Below, piece after piece: positions 54,458 to 62,583 of a stretch of DNA of 64,000 bases. Within the stretch, counting starts at the first letter, position 1; each line of letters begins with the position of its first letter. The stretch is from Haloterrigena gelatinilytica (lineage in GTDB: Archaea; Halobacteriota; Halobacteria; Halobacteriales; Natrialbaceae): positions 1,488,001 to 1,552,000 of the forward strand of contig NZ_JABUQZ010000001.1 in the NCBI RefSeq assembly GCF_013342145.1, read 5' to 3'. The position numbers were made by a program, and so were the translations under genes. The notes beneath the pieces were generated by a model. The model was not told the DNA's origin, ran no database searches, and saw only the letters and a program-made list of their open reading frames with translations.

Positions 54458-54808
54458 ATGATCGGCGCATTCACCGTCGGCAAGAAAGCGGTCACGTTCG
54501 GCTACAAACGATACGGGATTCCGGGAGCGATCGCCTCGGGCGGGATCGCACTGGCCGGGTACGTCGCCGTCCGACGAGCCCTCCAGTCGGCGACGAACGA
54601 CGACCAGGACGCGATCGACTCCGCCATCGACACCCAGTCGCTGAAGAACGCGGTCGACGAGGGCGGGCTGGGAGCGGTGACCGACGCCCAGCTGCTCGAC
54701 GAGGCGATCGATCGGGACGAGCTGCGCTCGGCCGTCGACGTCGACGAGATCCAGTCGTCGGTGTCGGAGCAGACCGACGAGTTCACCGGCGAGCAAAACC
54801 AGAACTGA
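54458..54808 (+). CDS. Small membrane-anchored protein of unknown function
   Basis: A 116-residue protein with one N-terminal hydrophobic helix (FTVGKKAVTFGYKRYGIPGA, then IASGGIALAGYVAVRRAL). The rest is an acidic helical tail (AIDSAIDTQSLKNAVDEGGL, AVDVDEIQSSVSEQTDEFTG). I do not recognise the family. The start at 54458 removes a basic stretch. It lies 85 nt after the aminotransferase gene on the same strand but need not be co-transcribed. Confidence 0.6.
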   Translation: MIGAFTVGKKAVTFGYKRYGIPGAIASGGIALAGYVAVRRALQSATNDDQDAIDSAIDTQSLKNAVDEGGLGAVTDAQLLDEAIDRDELRSAVDVDEIQSSVSEQTDEFTGEQNQN

Positions 54809-55098
54809 GACGCGTCCGGAAGCAACGACCGTCGACGGCCGAAGCGACCCGGCGAGTGCGCTCGAACGCCGCTACTTCTCGCGTTCCGTTCTCGAGCGAG
54901 CCGATAGTCGACCCGTCCGCGGATCGATCGCTGCCGTCGCTTGCGCGGATCGGCGACGAAAGCCGATTCGTCCGGCAACGTCAGCGGCGGTATCGGGGCT
55001 CCGGTACGAACGGCGACCGAAAACTTGAGTGATACGGGACGTGCTCACTGTGTGAACAACACGTACGTCTCTTTCCGGACCGATACCGTTCCACCGGT

Positions 55099-55749
55099 AT
55101 GCTGACCGTCGAATACCGCGTCGATTCTCCCCTTCTGATGGCGGCGCTCGACCGAGCGCCGAACACCACGGTCTACAGCGAGGAGCAGTACCTCGCCGAA
55201 ACGGGGGAGATCCGATGGCTCTTCTGGGCGGAGGGAGACCAGCAGTCCGCGTTCGAGGCCGGCCTCGACGACGACCCGACCGTCACCGACCGCAAACTGC
55301 TCGCGGAGAGCGGCCCGCGGCGATTGTACCGCATCTCTCTGACCGACCGCGGGCGTGACGCCACGACGTTCCCGCTGTGGAGCGAACTCGACATCGTCCT
55401 GCTCGAGGCGAGGGCCACGCACGACGGGTGGGAGAATCGCATGCGAATCCCGGACAGGGAGACGCTCGCGCGGTACCGATCGGCCCTGCGCGACCGAGAC
55501 CTCGACTTCCAGCTCCGGTCGCTCTATCGGGAGGCCGACGCGGACTGCTCCGCCGAGTCCCAGTTGACCGACGACCAGTACGCGGCGCTGGCGGCGGCGT
55601 ACGACGCCGGCTACTTCGACGTCCCGCGAACGACTACGCAGACCGAACTCGCGGCGACGCTGAACATCTCCTCGCAGGCGCTTTCGGAGCGCCTGCGACG
55701 CGGGACCGCGACGCTCGTTCGGGAGGTGCTACTACGGACCCGGTCTTAA
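55099..55749 (+). CDS. HTH-10 (bacterio-opsin activator-type) transcription regulator
   Basis: A 216-residue regulator. The N-terminal two thirds form a sensor-like domain (MLTVEYRVDSPLLMAALDRA; RLYRISLTDRGRDATTFPLW; MRIPDRETLARYRSALRDRD). The C-terminal HTH-10 domain begins QLTDDQYAALAAAYDAGYFD and includes TTTQTELAATLNISSQALSE as the helix-turn-helix. These haloarchaeal regulators often respond to stress or light; no ligand is known here. It precedes the DUF7344-like gene by 56 nt on the same strand, so the two may be co-transcribed. Confidence 0.9.
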   Translation: MLTVEYRVDSPLLMAALDRAPNTTVYSEEQYLAETGEIRWLFWAEGDQQSAFEAGLDDDPTVTDRKLLAESGPRRLYRISLTDRGRDATTFPLWSELDIVLLEARATHDGWENRMRIPDRETLARYRSALRDRDLDFQLRSLYREADADCSAESQLTDDQYAALAAAYDAGYFDVPRTTTQTELAATLNISSQALSERLRRGTATLVREVLLRTRS

Positions 55750-55805
55750 CTGCCTCACGATTCAGGGACGCGACGCATCCGTTCGAACGGCCACTACCGA
55801 TACGA

Positions 55806-56162
55806 ATGACCGATCAAACGCTCGATCGCGTGTTCTCGACGCTAGGTGACTCACGGCGGCGTCTCGTTTGCCGACACCTCGCACGCGCCGACGAGCACGT
55901 CGTTTCCGTCGGGGAACTGAGCGCGTTCGTCGCCGACGCTCGCACCGAACGGTCGTCCGCAACGAGCGACGACCGCCGATCTCGAATCGCAACGCGACTG
56001 TATCACGTCCACCTGCCGGCGCTCGACGACGCGGGGATCGTCGATTACGACGCGAAAAACGAGTCGGTGGCGGTCGACTCCGCCTTTCCGATCGCCGTCG
56101 ATCTCCTTCGGTCGGTCGACGATCGGCCCGAGCGGCCCGACGGCGTCCCGACGATCGATTGA
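55806..56162 (+). CDS. DUF7344-like winged-helix protein
   Basis: A 118-residue protein with the haloarchaeal winged-helix core: TLDRVFSTLGDSRRRLVCRH, HVVSVGELSAFVADARTERS, and RLYHVHLPALDDAGIVDYDA, followed by a short beta hairpin ESVAVDSAFPIAVDLLRSVD. It resembles the family annotated DUF7344. It probably binds DNA; its target is unknown. Its start was chosen at the ATG 55806, which gives the family N-terminus (MTDQTLDRVFSTLGD); a long upstream frame is a shadow of the HTH-10 gene. Co-transcription with that gene is plausible. Confidence 0.82.
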   Translation: MTDQTLDRVFSTLGDSRRRLVCRHLARADEHVVSVGELSAFVADARTERSSATSDDRRSRIATRLYHVHLPALDDAGIVDYDAKNESVAVDSAFPIAVDLLRSVDDRPERPDGVPTID

Positions 56163-56169
56163 CGCCGCG

Positions 56170-57462
56170 TTACTCGCCGCGGATCTCGGTCATGTGGTCG
56201 ATACGGCGCTGAACGAGGTCGGGTTTGCCGATGTCGTGGCGCACGTGTAGCCCCTCGTCGCCGGCGACCTCGAGGGCGTCCTCCGCGATTTCCTCGGCCT
56301 CGGTGATCGAGTCGGCGAGGCCGACGAGGGCGAACGCGCGCGACGTGGTCGTGTAGATGCCGTCGTCGCGCTCGTCGACGCTGGCGTAGTAGAGTAGGGC
56401 GTCGCCCGCGCTCTCCTCGTCGACCTGCACCTTCGCGCCGGCCTCGGGATCGGTCGGGTACCCCTCGGGGACGGCGTACTTACAGACCGTCGCCTGGTCG
56501 GCGAAGTCGAGTTCCGGCGGGGCCTCGCCGTCGCGAGCCGCGGTGAGGATCTCGAGGAAGTCCGTCTCGAGGACGGGCAGCGTGTTCATCGCCTCGGGGT
56601 CGCCGAAGCGGGCGTTGAACTCGACGACGCGGGGGCCGGTCTCGGTCAGCATGAACTGGCCGTAGAGGATGCCCCGGTAGTCATCGAGAGCGTCGACGGT
56701 CGCCTCGATGATCGAGACGGCCTCCTCGTAGTCCTCCTCGGACATGAACGGCAGGTGAGTCGTCGCGTCGGAGTAGCTTCCCATCCCGCCCGTGTTCGGC
56801 CCCTCGTCGCCCTCGTAGGCGCGCTTGTGGTCCTGGACCGCGGGCGCGGTGCGGAATTCGCCGTTGGCGACGAACGCCTGGACGGTGAACTCCTCGCCGA
56901 TCAGCCGTTCCTCGAGGACGATCCGGTCGTAGTCGGACTCGCGGATGTACTCCTTGCCCTCCTCGGCGGTGACCTGATCGCCGATGACCTTCACGCCCTT
57001 CCCGCCCGTGAGGCCGGCGGGCTTGATCGCCAGATCGCCGTCGTACTCGTCGATGTAGTCGCAGGCCGCCTCCATGTCGTCGAACGTCTCGAAGTCCGGA
57101 CAGCCCGGAATGTCGTTCTCCGCCATGAATCGGCGCTGGAACGCCTTGTCCGTCTCGATCCGGGCGTCTTCCTCCTTCGGGCCGAAGGCGTAGACGCCCG
57201 CCGCCTCGAGTTCGTCCGCGACGCCGGCTTCCAGCGGCGACTCGGGGCCGATGACGGCGATCGTCGCGCCGACGTCCTCGGCGTAGTCGACGACGGCCTT
57301 CGGATTGGTCGTCTCGAGCGTCTCGAAGTCGATCGCGATCTCGGCGATGCCCGGATTACGGTTCCCCGCGCAAGCGTAGAGGTCGGCCTCGCTGTCCTCG
57401 AGCGCGCGAGCGATGGCGTGTTCGCGGCCACCGCCGCCGATCAGGAGCACGTTCTCTCGCAT
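56170..57462 (-). CDS. purD: Phosphoribosylamine-glycine ligase
   Basis: A 430-residue PurD (GAR synthetase), second step of purine synthesis. The N-domain begins RENVLLIGGGGREHAIARAL. The ATP-grasp domain includes GDLAIKPAGLTGGKGVKVIG, EGPNTGGMGSYSDATTHLPF and VVEFNARFGDPEAMNTLPVL. Size and order are normal. The start at 57462 gives the family N-terminus. It is convergent with the DUF7344-like gene, 7 nt between stops. Together with GlyA and FolD it places part of purine/one-carbon metabolism in this window, unlinked in operons. Confidence 0.95.
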   Translation of the reverse strand: MRENVLLIGGGGREHAIARALEDSEADLYACAGNRNPGIAEIAIDFETLETTNPKAVVDYAEDVGATIAVIGPESPLEAGVADELEAAGVYAFGPKEEDARIETDKAFQRRFMAENDIPGCPDFETFDDMEAACDYIDEYDGDLAIKPAGLTGGKGVKVIGDQVTAEEGKEYIRESDYDRIVLEERLIGEEFTVQAFVANGEFRTAPAVQDHKRAYEGDEGPNTGGMGSYSDATTHLPFMSEEDYEEAVSIIEATVDALDDYRGILYGQFMLTETGPRVVEFNARFGDPEAMNTLPVLETDFLEILTAARDGEAPPELDFADQATVCKYAVPEGYPTDPEAGAKVQVDEESAGDALLYYASVDERDDGIYTTTSRAFALVGLADSITEAEEIAEDALEVAGDEGLHVRHDIGKPDLVQRRIDHMTEIRGE

Positions 57463-57555
57463 GGTCGATAGCGGAACGCACGAACCTGTAAGCGTTGCTC
57501 TTTCCTCGAGTCGAACCTATGCACGATCGTGGGGAAATTAGTGACTATCGACGGC

Positions 57556-57765
57556 TCACGAGTTCACCGTCCGTGACCGGGCGGCGATTCGCGTTCCGAC
57601 TGACCAGCAGACACCGAATCCGGCGAGCAAGAGCGCAGTGGTCGCGACCGCGGCGATCGCTCCGTCCGTTACGCCCAGCGAAAGAAATACCGCCGCTGCG
57701 GCCGTGATGGCCCTGTAGATCCGGTCGACATCCCAGTCCGTGAGCACGGATTGGAGCGCAGGCAT
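57556..57765 (-). CDS. Two-helix membrane protein, paralogue A
   Basis: A 69-residue protein with two hydrophobic helices (about 18-34 and 36-56), starting MPALQSVLTDWDVDRIYRAI. It aligns without gaps to the 69-residue protein at 59584-59793: identical M1, L4, R18, A25, L28, VTDG at 32-35, V52 and W54. The two flank the DUF6498-like gene, on the opposite strand. The family is not one I recognise. The start at 57765 is fixed by the length match with its paralogue. Confidence 0.6.
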   Translation of the reverse strand: MPALQSVLTDWDVDRIYRAITAAAAVFLSLGVTDGAIAAVATTALLLAGFGVCWSVGTRIAARSRTVNS

Positions 57766-57905
57766 ATCTCAGTCGTGTTTGATGAGAATAATAGTTCTGC
57801 TGATACTCAGATCGGACGGCCTCGAGCGTCCGGTAGCGATCCCCGTTTCGTTCGATAGTTCAGTAGAATTATAAGATTCGGCGACCAACACGAACAGCGT
57901 AGCCG

Positions 57906-59333
57906 ATGGTTTCGCCGCAGACGCTCGAGCGCTCTCCCTCTCGGCTCGGGTTCGCTCCCATCCTCGTCGCGAACCTGCTTCCGCTCGCTGGCGTCCTCGC
58001 GTTCGGCTGGGACGCGGCGACGCTGGTGACGGTCTACGCGCTCGAGGTGGTTCTGGCGTTTCCGCTCACGGCGGCGAAGGCGCTGTTCGCCCGGCAGCCG
58101 CCGAAAATTGACGATGACGGGGACCCCAGCGTCTCGGACGAACTGAAGCAGCGACGCGGCAGCGCGGAACTGGTATCGTGGCTCCCGCCGGTCTACCCCC
58201 GGAACGTGCCGTTCGTCGGCACAGTCTTCACCTGGTTCGCGGGTATATCGATGGTCGTCGCGATGGCCATTAGCGCGGCGATTCCAGTCGCGGACGTGCT
58301 CTGGCGATCGGAGGTGGTGCTGAGCATCGTCGCCCTCGTAGCCGCCACCGCGGCCGACGCGTGGCGCGACTACTTCCGCGGCGGCCGCTACGAGACGGTC
58401 TCCGCCTACGAAGTCGTTCAGGCGCACCTCGGCCAGATGTTCCTTCTCGCGCTCGTCCTCATGGCAGTCGCGAGTCCCGAAGCCATCGGCGGGGTCGCGC
58501 TCCTCGCCGGATTCGTCTTCGTCAAGGTGCTCGTCGAGTGGGCGTCCTTCCGCGCCGCCCACGGCGAGCCGGGACGACTCACCGGCTGGCTCGCCGGTCC
58601 GGACGATCCGACGGAGCCGGCCGATCCGCCGGCGGTACCCGACGGCGACCCCGACGTTCGAATTTCGACCGACGACACCGCCGTCCTGTATACCGCCGTC
58701 CACCAGACGCTCTTCAAAGCCGTCTTTTTCGCACAGTGGATTCTGAGTTCGTTGGTCGTCGTGCTCTCGATAGTCGCCGGCGACGACACCCCGCTATCGC
58801 TCACGGTCGGTACCGGCGTCGCGTTCGCGCTCCTGCTCCTGGTGATTCCCGCGGCGGAGTTCGTGGAGACCGTTCTCAGATACGGACCGCTGGAGTACCG
58901 CCGGTACGGGGATCGACTCGTCGCGTACGATACGTGGGTCGACGAACCGCAGTGGTCCGTCCCCCTTCACGAGATCCGGGACGCTGCGGTCGTCGTCGAT
59001 CACCTCCCGGACCACCTGCTCGGGACGCGGACCTTCGACGTCACGATGGGGTGGGGCGACGACGAGTTCGAGCGAGACCTCGGCCCCGTGGCGGATCCCG
59101 ACGCGTTCGTCTCCGCGTTCGAATTACGGCTGCGGACGGCGGACCTGGACCCGATCGATCGACGGCTCGCAGGGGCCGCGGTCGTTCTCGGCGTCGGATT
59201 CGCCGGGGCTCTCATCCTCTGGTACAAGCCGTGGCTGTCGGTGATCTCGCTGGTTTCGGTCGCGTTTCTCCTCCCGTTTTCGCTGGCGGTTCCGTGGGGA
59301 CTCTGGAGACTGGCGTATCCGAGCCCCGAATGA
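57906..59333 (+). CDS. DUF6498-containing multi-TM protein
   Basis: A 475-residue membrane protein with about 8 TM segments in two blocks and a cytoplasmic-like linker. Residues 15-70 (ILVANLLPLAGVLAFGWDAA), then WFAGISMVVAMAISAAIPVA, YEVVQAHLGQMFLLALVLMA, and a later group (ILSSLVVVLSIVAGDDTPLS, GVAFALLLLVIPAAEFVETV). The C-terminal region is soluble, then ends with two TM helices (AGAAVVLGVGFAGALILWYK, LPFSLAVPWGLWRLAYPSPE). It matches the DUF6498 family. Function unknown. It is flanked by two small paralogous membrane proteins on the opposite strand. Confidence 0.78.
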   Translation: MVSPQTLERSPSRLGFAPILVANLLPLAGVLAFGWDAATLVTVYALEVVLAFPLTAAKALFARQPPKIDDDGDPSVSDELKQRRGSAELVSWLPPVYPRNVPFVGTVFTWFAGISMVVAMAISAAIPVADVLWRSEVVLSIVALVAATAADAWRDYFRGGRYETVSAYEVVQAHLGQMFLLALVLMAVASPEAIGGVALLAGFVFVKVLVEWASFRAAHGEPGRLTGWLAGPDDPTEPADPPAVPDGDPDVRISTDDTAVLYTAVHQTLFKAVFFAQWILSSLVVVLSIVAGDDTPLSLTVGTGVAFALLLLVIPAAEFVETVLRYGPLEYRRYGDRLVAYDTWVDEPQWSVPLHEIRDAAVVVDHLPDHLLGTRTFDVTMGWGDDEFERDLGPVADPDAFVSAFELRLRTADLDPIDRRLAGAAVVLGVGFAGALILWYKPWLSVISLVSVAFLLPFSLAVPWGLWRLAYPSPE

Positions 59334-59583
59334 GCGATGTCGAGTAGTGAACTCGATCCTCGAGGTTTCGATCCGCACTCGAAGAGCGCGAAGCAACAGC
59401 CGGTGACGACGCGAACCGACGGGTCCCGAGCGTCCGTCGATCACTCGCCAGTCGAACCCGGCGGCAGCCACGGACCGTCGGGGACTCACAGCGAGCGTCA
59501 CGGCCGCTCCGAGCCTAGCGAGGAACGCGCTTCGAGTACGAACCCACCGATATCGGTGGCTCGTCACCCTGAGCGCACCGACG

Positions 59584-59793
59584 TCACTCCCCGTCGTTCG
59601 GTTCGCGACCGACAAGTCGATTCACCAGTTCCCACGGTACGGCGAGCACGATGGTGAAGAAGACGGCCGCAGCTAACTGGGCGAAGAGTCCGTCAGTGAC
59701 GCGAATCGCGAGATAACAAGCTATACCGCTCACGAGACCCCTAACGAGTAGAGTACCGACCTGCTCGAGCGGTGCGGTTCCGAGGACAGACAT
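59584..59793 (-). CDS. Two-helix membrane protein, paralogue B
   Basis: A 69-residue protein (MSVLGTAPLEQVGTLLVRGL; VTDGLFAQLAAAVFFTIVLA; ends VGREPNDGE), same length and gapless alignment with paralogue A at 57556-57765, including R18, VTDG 32-35 and W54. GTG 59802 would add three residues; I prefer the ATG at 59793 because it equals the paralogue's length. It lies downstream of the DUF6498-like gene on the opposite strand. Confidence 0.6.
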   Translation of the reverse strand: MSVLGTAPLEQVGTLLVRGLVSGIACYLAIRVTDGLFAQLAAAVFFTIVLAVPWELVNRLVGREPNDGE

Positions 59794-59838
59794 ATTCCGC
59801 ACTCGGCCCTGGAAAAATGTTAAACTTCTTATCTTATT

Positions 59839-62580
59839 TCAAGCGTAGAACAGCGGCGGCCGTCGGTCTCCGCCGTACTCCTCGTCGGGGAGGTGGGCCT
59901 CGAGCGCGCCCTCGTCCGCCTCTCCCAGCAACTGATCCAGCACGTCCACGGCCGCGTCGCGGTGCAGCGGCTGGTTGTCGTTGCCACACTGCTCGTCCAT
60001 CACGCAGGCCGGACAGCCGTCGACGTTGCCGCAGTCGCAGTCCGCGATGAGGTCTCGAGCGCGCTCCGCGACGGCCTCGTAGTTCTCGTAGATCGCCCGC
60101 GCGAAGCCCAGTCCGCCCTCGATCCCGTCGTAGATGAACCAGCCGCTGGCGGGGGTGCGCTCGAGGCCGCTGGCGATCTCCCGGACCGTGGCCTCGGCCG
60201 CAGCGATGTTTCGCGGCGCGCCGTCGCCCACCGGGCCTGTGGGCTTTGCTCCCGGACCCATACCACCCTCGCTACCGTCGTCTCCGCCCGCGTCCTGATC
60301 GAGGTGCGAATCGATCGTCAGCGTCGCCAGGCCACCCAGATCGCGCTTGTCGACCATCAACTCGAGCGGCGCGACGCCGATCGTGGCGTGCTCGGCGGCG
60401 TGGAGGCCGCCGGCGTAGCCCAGGTGGGCCGTCTGGGCCAGCTCGCCGTCCATCTCGGGGACGGTGAAGTCCCGGTACTTCTCGACCAGCGCGTCCTCGA
60501 CGTACTGGGGCACCTCGAGCCAGCACAGTTGGGTCTCCATCTCGAGCGGCGGGTTCTCGGTGGGGATCCCCTGCTCTTTCTTCTCCCCGCCGTGGACCGC
60601 GACCTTGTCGTAGGTCCCGTGGTAGACGAGCACCCGGCCGCGGCCGAAGTGCAGCGTGAAGTCGCCGATGTCTCGGGACTCCTCGGAGACCGCGTCGAGG
60701 ACCGTCACGTCGGTCCGGGTGCGCGTGTAGTAGTCGACGTCCGTCGGCCGGACCGTAACCGAGGGCCGTGGTGCGCCGTGGTCGACGTCGACGACCTCGT
60801 ACTGCTGGCCCTGGTGCAGCCGAACCGCGCCCTCGTGGAAGTCCCGCAGCACGCGCTCCCTCGCCAGCGGCTCCATTCCCGGGTCGCGGCGCTCGTCGAC
60901 GCCGTCGGCGAGGTCGACCTCGTACTCCTCGCCCGTCGTCGCGTACAGCGAAATCGTCTGCTGCGGGCGGGGCGGTCCCACGTAGGAGACGCCCGTCTCG
61001 AGGCGCCCCCGTAGCCGGCCCGCGCGGCGCCACATCTCGATCGCCCGCTCGAGGCGCTCGCGGTCGGCGAGAGTCCCGACGTCCGACTCGTCGATCGCGA
61101 GTTCGTCGGCCGCACAGCGCAGGTGCTGGGCGAACACCGCGTCGTTGTCCACGTCGACCACGGCGTCCTCGACGTCGGACTCGAGGAGGTAGTCGGGATT
61201 GTTCACGACGTACTGGTCGAGCGTGCGGTGCTCGGCGACGAGCACCGAGAGCGCGCGCTTCGTTCCGCGGCCCGCGCGGCCGATCTGCTGCCAGAACGAC
61301 TGGCGCTGGCCCGGATAGCCCAACTGAACCGTCGCGTCCATCTCGCCGATGTTGATCCCCAACTCGAGGGCGTTCGTCGAGGCGACGCCGTCTAACACGC
61401 CGGTCTTGAGCTGATGTTCAGTTCCGTGGCGCTTCTTCCGCGAGTGGCCCGCGTGGTAGGGCTCGATGGCGCTCCCGCGGTCCGGATTCGTGTAGTAACG
61501 CCGGTTATCGTGGCGGTGTTTCGACGCCCGCTTGACCGAGAGTTCGGCGAGTTTCCTCGAAGGAGTAAACAGCAGCGTCTGGGCGTCGTTGTAGGTCAGG
61601 TGCGAGAGCAGTCGCGGGGCCTCGACGGTGGCGGGGACGCGCTCGACGACGGTGTCCCCCGAGTCGGGATCGTCGGTAGATTCGGTCTCGGCGGCGTCCT
61701 CGCGCCACTCGTCGCGCTCGTCCGCCGTGTCTTCCCGCGCTCGAGGGGGCGGATTCCAGAGCACCAGATCCCGCGGCCCCGTCGGCGAACCGTCCTCGTC
61801 GACGACGGTCACGGACTCGTCGATCAGCGCCGCGGAGTGCTCGCCGGGGTTCCCGATCGTCGCGCTCGTCAGGACGAACTGCGGATCGGCGTCGTAGTAC
61901 TCGAGGACGCGTTTCAGCCGGCGGACGATCCAGGCGACGTGCATCCCGTGGACGCCCGTATAGGTGTGGGACTCGTCGATCACGACGAGATCGCAGGCCG
62001 AGAGGAACCGCGCCCAGCGGTCGTGGTCGTGGAGGTAGGTGTTCACGCCCGCGAAGTTCGAGATGATGACGTCGGCCTCCTCGCGGATCCGCTTGCGGTT
62101 GCTGCCGCGCTCGGTGTCGCCGTCGTAGACGCGGACGGTGATCTCGAGGCCCAACTGATCGAAGAGGTCGTTCAACTCGCGTTCCTGATCCCGCGAGAGC
62201 GCCTTCGTCGGGTAGAGGACGTACGCCGTCGCGTCCTCGTTCCGGGCGCGGGCCTCGAGGTAGTTCCGCGCGATCTGGAGCGCGTAGATCCGCGTCTTCC
62301 CCGAGGACGTGCTCGTCGCGACGCAGACATTCTCGTCGCGGGCCAGCGCCTCGAGGGCCTCGGCCTGGTGGGCATAGAGGTCGTACTCGAGCGGATCGGC
62401 CAGTTCGGGACGGAGCGCGCGCTCGTTCGGGACGGTCGACGCCTCGCGGCCGGGACGCTCGAGGACCGTAATATCGTCCTCGTCGCGGTAGCCGGGGAAC
62501 GTGTCGACCAGTTCGTCGCCGATGACCGGGACGTTCGCCCCGTCGGTGTCGTGCCGTTCGGATTCGTGGTCGCTACTCAT
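59839..62580 (-). CDS. DEAD/DEAH-box helicase with DUF1998 (MrfA-like)
   Basis: A 913-residue SF2 helicase. Walker A/motif I is ATSTSSGKTRIYALQI, motif Ia LYPTKALSRDQERELNDL, motif II LVVIDESHTYTGVHGMH (DESH), and motif VI QIGRAGRGTKRALSVLVAE. The C-terminal DUF1998 region has the cysteine cluster DCDCGNVDGCPACVMDEQCG. This architecture matches the MrfA/YprA helicases; in Bacillus subtilis MrfA with the exonuclease MrfB repairs mitomycin C lesions. The gene immediately upstream on the same strand (3 nt apart) encodes a MrfB-like exonuclease, which strengthens that reading. The start at 62580 is the standard one. Confidence 0.9.
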   Translation of the reverse strand: MSSDHESERHDTDGANVPVIGDELVDTFPGYRDEDDITVLERPGREASTVPNERALRPELADPLEYDLYAHQAEALEALARDENVCVATSTSSGKTRIYALQIARNYLEARARNEDATAYVLYPTKALSRDQERELNDLFDQLGLEITVRVYDGDTERGSNRKRIREEADVIISNFAGVNTYLHDHDRWARFLSACDLVVIDESHTYTGVHGMHVAWIVRRLKRVLEYYDADPQFVLTSATIGNPGEHSAALIDESVTVVDEDGSPTGPRDLVLWNPPPRAREDTADERDEWREDAAETESTDDPDSGDTVVERVPATVEAPRLLSHLTYNDAQTLLFTPSRKLAELSVKRASKHRHDNRRYYTNPDRGSAIEPYHAGHSRKKRHGTEHQLKTGVLDGVASTNALELGINIGEMDATVQLGYPGQRQSFWQQIGRAGRGTKRALSVLVAEHRTLDQYVVNNPDYLLESDVEDAVVDVDNDAVFAQHLRCAADELAIDESDVGTLADRERLERAIEMWRRAGRLRGRLETGVSYVGPPRPQQTISLYATTGEEYEVDLADGVDERRDPGMEPLARERVLRDFHEGAVRLHQGQQYEVVDVDHGAPRPSVTVRPTDVDYYTRTRTDVTVLDAVSEESRDIGDFTLHFGRGRVLVYHGTYDKVAVHGGEKKEQGIPTENPPLEMETQLCWLEVPQYVEDALVEKYRDFTVPEMDGELAQTAHLGYAGGLHAAEHATIGVAPLELMVDKRDLGGLATLTIDSHLDQDAGGDDGSEGGMGPGAKPTGPVGDGAPRNIAAAEATVREIASGLERTPASGWFIYDGIEGGLGFARAIYENYEAVAERARDLIADCDCGNVDGCPACVMDEQCGNDNQPLHRDAAVDVLDQLLGEADEGALEAHLPDEEYGGDRRPPLFYA

Positions 62581-62583
62581 GGC

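Noticed and set aside
59337..59657. A 106-residue ORF just after the DUF6498-like gene
   Set aside because: Ser/Arg/Pro-rich, no fold, and its end overlaps the small membrane protein on the other strand.
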